Positions 59,690 through 64,000 of a DNA stretch of 64,000 nucleotides are shown here, piece by piece. The first letter of the stretch is position 1. The number at the start of each line of letters is the position of its first letter. The notes below the pieces were generated by a model. It worked only from the letters and a program-made list of their open reading frames with translations. It made no database searches and had not been told where the DNA came from. Origin of the DNA: Streptomyces erythrochromogenes (GTDB lineage: Bacteria; Actinomycetota; Actinomycetes; Streptomycetales; Streptomycetaceae); contig NZ_CP108036.1 of NCBI RefSeq assembly GCF_036170895.1, forward strand, positions 4,092,001-4,156,000, written 5' to 3'. A program made the position numbers and the translations under genes.

Positions 59690-59959
59690 TCACCCGTCGG
59701 CGAGGGCTTGCCTGACCTGTGCCAGGGACGGGTTCACCATCGGCGGGTGGTCGCCGACGACCACCGTCGGGACCGTCTCGTTGCCGTCGGCCACCCCGCG
59801 GACGAAGGCCGCCGCGTCCGGGTCCCGCCAGATGTTGACCTTCCGGTACGGGATCCGCGCCGCCCGGAGCTGCGTACGGAGCTTGATGCAGAAGACGCAT
59901 CCGGGCCGCCAGTACACGGTGACGGCGCCGCCGGACCCCCTGGAAGCGAACCGCGCCAT
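59690..59959 (-). CDS. Mycoredoxin/glutaredoxin-like protein
   Basis: An 89-residue thioredoxin-fold protein with redox motif Cys21-V-F-Cys24 in TVYWRPGCVFC, then ETVPTVVVG. Actinobacterial mycoredoxins use mycothiol to reduce mixed disulfides. GGGTGGGGAC precedes the ATG. Stand-alone, close to the following divergent DUF1266 gene. Confidence 0.9.
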   Translation of the reverse strand: MARFASRGSGGAVTVYWRPGCVFCIKLRTQLRAARIPYRKVNIWRDPDAAAFVRGVADGNETVPTVVVGDHPPMVNPSLAQVRQALADG

Positions 59960-60064
59960 GTCCCCACCCCTTCGACCGACTTGCCACCTGCCCGGGAGGA
60001 CGGTATCCGCGGGAAGGCGGAATGGGCCGACTTGCCCGCGGAGGGGTCCGTATAGGGTCCCCGT

Positions 60065-61270
60065 ATGGGCACCTGGATAGCGCCGAGCGTCATCGAGAGA
60101 GAGCTGTACGAGGCCAAGAACGCGGGCGACTGGGCCGCGTACTTCGACGTGCTCGCCCGCGCCCAGCTCTACCTGGTGCAGCCCCGCGTGCAGTCGGACG
60201 CCCACCCCGACTCGATCTTCTTCCACCCCACCCCGGACCGGATGCTCGTCGTCCACACCGCCGGCATGCTGCCCGCGCCCACCCCCGAGACGGTCTTCGA
60301 GTCCCGGAGCCTGGGGTGGTTCTCCAAGGTGTGGGCCCCCGACGATCCCGCCTTCCTCGCCGTGAACCCGGGCTCGCCCGCCGAGGCGTACCTCACCACC
60401 ACCCCCGCCGACCTGGCCCGCTGGCGCGCCCACGCGGACGCCGCGCCCGGCTACGGCCTACCCGAGCTCAAGGTCCACGCCCTGTTCAGCGGCGGCCCTC
60501 TGCACGGGGACATCGCGCACGGCCTCGCCGTCGGCGGGCATCTCGCCGTCAGCAACGGCGAGTTCTGGAACGCGCTCGCCTACCACGGCAGCGGCTACCA
60601 GCACGAGCGCCGCCGCGTCGCGAAGAGCTGGGGCATCACCGACCGGGCCGACTGGCTCGCCACGCTCGAACAGCTGCTGAGCACCACGGTGGTCAGCCCC
60701 GTCTGGGAGTTCGCGCTCCGCGTCCGCCGCGTCCTCGCCTCCGACTTCGCCGGACCCGTGGACGTCGAGCACTGGCGGCACGCCGCCGAGGCGAGCATGC
60801 GCCGCAACGCCGAACGCTCCGCCGAGCCGCAGCTCACCCCCGACGGGGTCACCGTCGCCCGGCCGCGCCCGACCGCCGAGGTCGAGGGGGAGATAGCCGG
60901 CGTCAAGCGGCTCATAGGCCGGATAGCCCGCTACGAACAGCGCTTCCGGGCCGACGGGCTGCTGCCCGAGGACGGCTGGGTCCGCTCCGTCGAGGCCTGG
61001 GACCTGGGCCGCGCCTCCCAGATGGCCCGCTGGGGCATCGGCTGCCGCTACGGCACCCTGCACGAGGCCGAGAAGGCCGTACTGCGCGCCGGGGAGGCGG
61101 CCCGCCAGACGTACCGCTCGTGGGAGGAGTTCTCCGCCGGGTACGTCCTCGGCCGGTGCCTGCACTTCGACGAGGAGGAGTTCGGCACCTGGTACACCGG
61201 CGCCCTCGCCGCCCACGTCACGCTGACCACCGACCCCGCCAGCCCCTGGCGCAACATCCCCTGGAAGTGA
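60065..61270 (+). CDS. DUF1266-containing protein
   Basis: A 401-residue protein. Its C-terminal 150 residues match the DUF1266 pattern (AWDLGRASQMARWGIGCRYG and EEFSAGYVLGRCLHFDEEEF). The N-terminal half (MGTWIAPSVIERELYEAKNAG) contains an SseB-like region. It is cytosolic with no signal peptide. No biochemical role is known. Confidence 0.85.
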   Translation: MGTWIAPSVIERELYEAKNAGDWAAYFDVLARAQLYLVQPRVQSDAHPDSIFFHPTPDRMLVVHTAGMLPAPTPETVFESRSLGWFSKVWAPDDPAFLAVNPGSPAEAYLTTTPADLARWRAHADAAPGYGLPELKVHALFSGGPLHGDIAHGLAVGGHLAVSNGEFWNALAYHGSGYQHERRRVAKSWGITDRADWLATLEQLLSTTVVSPVWEFALRVRRVLASDFAGPVDVEHWRHAAEASMRRNAERSAEPQLTPDGVTVARPRPTAEVEGEIAGVKRLIGRIARYEQRFRADGLLPEDGWVRSVEAWDLGRASQMARWGIGCRYGTLHEAEKAVLRAGEAARQTYRSWEEFSAGYVLGRCLHFDEEEFGTWYTGALAAHVTLTTDPASPWRNIPWK

Positions 61271-61344
61271 CCGACCTCGGGTAGTCGGCGGCCCGGCCGG
61301 AATCCGCCCGCGTCCCGCACCGCCCCGCAACTAGCCTCTGTTCC

Positions 61345-61761
61345 ATGACTGTTGAGCTGAACGAAACGGTGCGCGGGCTGCTCGACGCACCGCACCCCGC
61401 CGTGCTGTCGACCATCAACCCCGACGGGAGCCCGCAGAGTTCCGTGATCTGGGTGACCCGCGACGGCGACGACCTGCTGATCTCCACCGAGCAGGGCCGC
61501 CGCAAGGAGCGCAACATCGTCCGCGACGGCCGGGTCGGCCTGACCGTCTTCGACCTGGCCAACCCCTTCCTCTACGCCGAGATCCGCGGCACGGCCACCG
61601 TCACCGAGGACGTCGGCCGCGCGGTGGCCGTCCGCATCGCCGAGGAGTACATGGGCCCGGGCGCCGGCAAGGAGTACCAGGACGCCCCGCCCGAGGACGT
61701 CCGCGTCGTCGTCCGCATCACCCCGTCCAAGGTCCTCGGCAACGCCGCCCGCCAGGGCTGA
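61345..61761 (+). CDS. PPOX/F420-dependent flavin reductase-fold protein
   Basis: A 138-residue split-barrel protein: PHPAVLSTINPDGSPQSSVIWV, then GRRKERNIVRDGRVGLTVFD and YAEIRGTATVTED, a match to PPOX-class F420-dependent (Rv1155-like) enzymes. It would bind F420 or FMN and reduce unknown substrates. Start ATG at 61345. Downstream 61762-61920 has no gene. Confidence 0.92.
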   Translation: MTVELNETVRGLLDAPHPAVLSTINPDGSPQSSVIWVTRDGDDLLISTEQGRRKERNIVRDGRVGLTVFDLANPFLYAEIRGTATVTEDVGRAVAVRIAEEYMGPGAGKEYQDAPPEDVRVVVRITPSKVLGNAARQG

Positions 61762-61920
61762 GACGGCCCCGGAACGGCCCGGAGCCCCGCTCCCCGCGGT
61801 GTGCGGGACCGGGGCCTCGGTCGCCGTCAGGTTGAGCACCGCGCCACGGCGCCCGCAGGACCGCGATCCCCGAAATTGCGATCATCATCCTGGGTCCGGG
61901 GGATGCTGTCACCCCCCGGC

Positions 61921-62685
61921 CTAGGGCAGCAGGGCTCTGACCTGCGTCCACGCGTCGACCGAGGTCGCCACCGGGGCGTCGTCCGGGAGGTGGGGGCGGA
62001 CCGCCGTCAGCCATGCGATCAGGTTCTTGATGCGGCGCAGGTGGCGGATGCGGTGGTGCGGGAGGTCGCGCCAGACGCGGCCCTGCGCGGCCGCCTGGTC
62101 CGGGGTCAGGTCGATCAGTGCGAGCAGGTCCCGGCACAGGGCCACCGGGTCGCCGCCGCGGTCCGGCCCGAACTGCTGGATCAAGTAGCTCCGTACGAAG
62201 GCCAGTTCGGGCGCCCCGACCAGATCCGGTGTGCCTTCGGCTGCCGCGCAGCGGTGGGTGGCGGCCAGCGCCACCCGGCCCCAGCGCAGCCGGATCCCGT
62301 CCGGCAGCCGGTCGTCGCGCATCCGCACGCCGGCCAGGACGCGCAGGGTCCGCGGGTGGGGTTCGTCCCCCAGCGGCGGGTCGGTGGCCAGCCAGGCCTC
62401 CAGGTCCTCCAGTGAGTGCCCGTCGGGCGGCACCGAGGTCAGCACCTGTCCCCGGGAGAGCAGCGCGACCATGGCGCCGCTGAAGTGGACCTTCGCGGTG
62501 TGCCCGGCGCCGAAGGAGCCGACGGGCCGTCCGTACCGCTCGATGTGGCGCAGGCCCATGCGCGACTCGCCCACGGCGTAGACCTGCCCGGCGCGGGCCA
62601 CCCCGCCGATGCAGCGGACCACGCACACGCCACCCGTGACGTCGGCCTCCTCGACGGAGTAGACCTGCAGTTCGGCGATGGACAC
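61921..62685 (-). CDS. Hypothetical protein, possibly with an oligosaccharide-type N-terminus
   Basis: A 254-residue cytosolic protein. The N-terminus MSIAELQVYSVEEADVTGGV runs into VYAVGESRMGLRHIERYG and a strand-rich first 70 residues (possibly an OB- or barrel-like fold), and the C-terminal half is helical with LIDLTPDQAAAQGRVWRDLPH. No recognised family or catalytic motif. It stands alone, leftward, after the F420-type gene. Confidence 0.6.
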   Translation of the reverse strand: MSIAELQVYSVEEADVTGGVCVVRCIGGVARAGQVYAVGESRMGLRHIERYGRPVGSFGAGHTAKVHFSGAMVALLSRGQVLTSVPPDGHSLEDLEAWLATDPPLGDEPHPRTLRVLAGVRMRDDRLPDGIRLRWGRVALAATHRCAAAEGTPDLVGAPELAFVRSYLIQQFGPDRGGDPVALCRDLLALIDLTPDQAAAQGRVWRDLPHHRIRHLRRIKNLIAWLTAVRPHLPDDAPVATSVDAWTQVRALLP

Positions 62686-62807
62686 CCCGGCCCCCTTCCC
62701 CGGGCGGCAGGTTACCTCCCGGGGGAAGGCTCAGGCTGCGGCTCGTGCCGGTCGCCGTGGCCCGCCGGCGCCCGCCGCCGGCGTCGCGCGTGACGACGCC
62801 GCCCGGT

Positions 62808-63743
62808 TCACCGCGCCGGGGCTTCCAGCACGAGGCGGATCTCGGTGACCTCGTAGCCGGCGCGGTCGAAGGCCGCGGCCATCGGCAGGTTCACGGTGTC
62901 CGTGGTCGCGGTGATGCGCTCGGCGCCCTGCGCCGCGTGGAAGCGGGTGATCTCGGCGAGGACCTCGTCGATCAGTCCCTGGCCGCGCTGCTCCGGTACG
63001 ACGCCGAGGTAGCCGACGTTGCGGTGGTACGGGGTCGCCGAGGGCACGGCCAGACCGGCGAGGCGGCCGTCGGGCAGGTGGGCCAGGCGCCACCAGGAGC
63101 GCTCGCCGGGGCAGTCGAGGTAGAAGTCGAAGTCCTCGCGGGCCAGCTGCTCGGCGTCCATCAGCTCCAGCTCGTGCCGCGTGGCCAGGTCGAGGCTGCC
63201 CTGGGAGAGCCGGACGAAGGCGTCCAGCATCTCCTCGTCGGTGCCCTCGCGGAAGACGAGCCGGCCGGTGGTCTGCGCCGTCCCCGCGGCCGGGGTCCAC
63301 TCGTAGCGCAGGCGCTCGATCTCGCGCGTGAGCCCGGTCCGGTGCGCGGCCTCCTGGCGCCAGGCGACGGCCGCGGCCAGCTCCGGGTCGGCGCGCCAGC
63401 CGCGGGGCAGGGAGATGTTGTAGCCCGGGAGCCCGCCGAAGGCGGCGTGCCCGGCGTCCAGCAGCCCGGCGGCGACCCCTGCCGGGTCGGCCACCCCGGG
63501 TCCCACCTGGAGGCAGTCGAGCGCGATCGGCTGCTCGCTGTCGGTCCGGCCCCACCACAGGGCGCGGGCCAGGATCCGCCCGTCCTCGTCCTCGGCGGTC
63601 CAGATCCACTCGGGCCTGATCCGGTTCCCGGCGAGCTCCTCGCGGATCTTCTCGGCGGTCAGGGCGGGGACGGGACCGTCGGCCGGGTGGGCGACGGCGC
63701 GGTCCAGGTGCGCGGGGTCTGCGATGGCAGCGCGAAAGAGCAT
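62808..63743 (-). CDS. GNAT-family acetyltransferase
   Basis: A 311-residue protein with a C-terminal GNAT domain: VGYLGVVPEQRGQGLIDEVLAEI (motif A, Q/R-x-x-G-x-G binding acetyl-CoA), then NLPMAAAFDRAGYEVTEIRLVL. A 150-residue N-terminal part may be a second, inactive GNAT-like fold. ATG 63743 gives MLFRAAIADPAHL; the ten residues upstream (MPCTPCDHLR) have no ribosome site. Substrate unknown. Confidence 0.88.
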   Translation of the reverse strand: MLFRAAIADPAHLDRAVAHPADGPVPALTAEKIREELAGNRIRPEWIWTAEDEDGRILARALWWGRTDSEQPIALDCLQVGPGVADPAGVAAGLLDAGHAAFGGLPGYNISLPRGWRADPELAAAVAWRQEAAHRTGLTREIERLRYEWTPAAGTAQTTGRLVFREGTDEEMLDAFVRLSQGSLDLATRHELELMDAEQLAREDFDFYLDCPGERSWWRLAHLPDGRLAGLAVPSATPYHRNVGYLGVVPEQRGQGLIDEVLAEITRFHAAQGAERITATTDTVNLPMAAAFDRAGYEVTEIRLVLEAPAR

Positions 63744-63811
63744 CCGCAGATGATCACACGGTGTGCACGGCACGGACCAGGGCTTTCCCGCCCCGCCGAA
63801 AGCCGACGGCC

Positions 63812-63856
63812 GAAGCCGACGGCCGGCCTCCCCGGGGGAGGCCGGCCGTCGGCTTC
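63812..63856. terminator. Long GC-rich terminator hairpin
   Basis: GAAGCCGACGGCCGGCCTCC (63812-63831) pairs almost completely with its complement up to 63856, a roughly 21-base stem. It lies downstream of the E2 gene (ends 63870, leftward) and upstream of the GNAT gene. Confidence 0.85.
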
Positions 63857-63869
63857 GTGCGCGTGTCCG

Positions 63870-64000
63870 CTACGACCAGGTGATCAGCCGGCGGGGGTGT
63901 TCCAGGACCGCCGCGATGTCGGCGAGGAACTTGGAGCCGAGCTCGCCGTCGATGAGACGGTGGTCGAACGACAGCGCCAGCGTGGTGACTTGGCGGGGCT
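63870..64000 (-). CDS. 2-oxoacid dehydrogenase acyltransferase (E2), C-terminus only
   Basis: The last 43 codons of a leftward gene that begins beyond the right edge. The sequence runs P-R-Q-V-T-T-L-A-L-S-FDHRLIDG, whose DHR and D-G hold the catalytic His and Asp of the acyltransferase, and ends in EHPRRLITWS. In Streptomyces such an E2 next to regulators of this neighbourhood is often part of a branched-chain (bkd) complex, but the exact complex cannot be told from this part. Confidence 0.9.
   Translation of the reverse strand, partial: PRQVTTLALSFDHRLIDGELGSKFLADIAAVLEHPRRLITWS

Noticed and set aside
1..64000. tRNA, rRNA or the dnaA/oriC region
   Set aside because: No cloverleaf, rRNA-like stretch or DnaA-box cluster was recognised; the parS sites only suggest proximity to the origin.

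Overview
The window is actinobacterial and almost certainly from a Streptomyces chromosome. GC content is very high with strong third-position G/C, start codons are often GTG or TTG, and several genes are Streptomyces/actinobacterial family types (SARP/AfsR regulator, DUF397 and DUF5753 proteins, SpoIIE-type phosphatase fused to an anti-sigma-like ATPase, mycothiol-dependent isomerase, CbtAB). Two perfect copies of the ParB site GTTTCACGTGAAAC (14947-14960 and 21860-21873) together with core genes such as aspS suggest the central, origin-proximal part of the chromosome. No oriC, rRNA, tRNA or CRISPR array was seen.

Layout. 1-5.7 kb: small membrane proteins (partial SHOCT-type, GAP-like, K+ channel), a lipoprotein, an ABM protein with a berberine-type FAD oxidoreductase, a PP2C phosphatase, a cold shock protein and a GvpU-like protein. 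5.8-11.7 kb: a 1101-aa SARP/ATPase/TPR regulator, a class III aminotransferase and urate oxidase. 11.8-13.7 kb: a cobalamin riboswitch ahead of cbtB-cbtA, with a shortened histidine phosphatase-like gene divergent from it. 14-20 kb: a sortase-like protein lacking Cys, small secreted and membrane proteins, RidA and Rrf2 proteins (with operator palindrome) and FUSC. 19.9-30.3 kb: lipoprotein plus sensor kinase, the PhoX-type phosphatase, a repeat-rich VWA protein, aspS and the PAS-GAF-SpoIIE-ATPase protein. 30.5-38.3 kb: pirin, an I36-like secreted protein, an ArsR-type regulator, SseB, a damaged DUF397/DUF5753/ATPase module, an acyl-CoA dehydrogenase and a duplicated zinc-knuckle-like protein. 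38.4-40.2 kb: a decayed IS200/IS605 remnant and an M18 aminopeptidase.

41.9-47.1 kb holds the most striking object: a compact integrative element of about 5.2 kb, encoded by a large serine recombinase and a few regulatory or unknown genes, inserted inside codon 52-53 of a thioredoxin/NHL-repeat gene. The element appears to carry a replacement promoter and first 53 codons, so the host gene is still intact (40206-42050), while the displaced original 5' end survives as a 53-codon fragment at 47065-47226.

47.3-64 kb: Uma2 and DUF4240 proteins sharing a palindrome that supplies both stop codons, an ATP-grasp protein, a LURP-one-like protein, a nitrilase-family amidohydrolase, a maleylpyruvate isomerase-like enzyme, AraC and GntR regulators with a coupled MFS transporter, DUF418, a chagasin-like (I42) inhibitor next to a papain-like protease with a C-terminal HWWR-repeat domain, a mycoredoxin-like protein, DUF1266, an F420/PPOX protein, a GNAT protein and, at the right edge, the C-terminus of a 2-oxoacid dehydrogenase E2.
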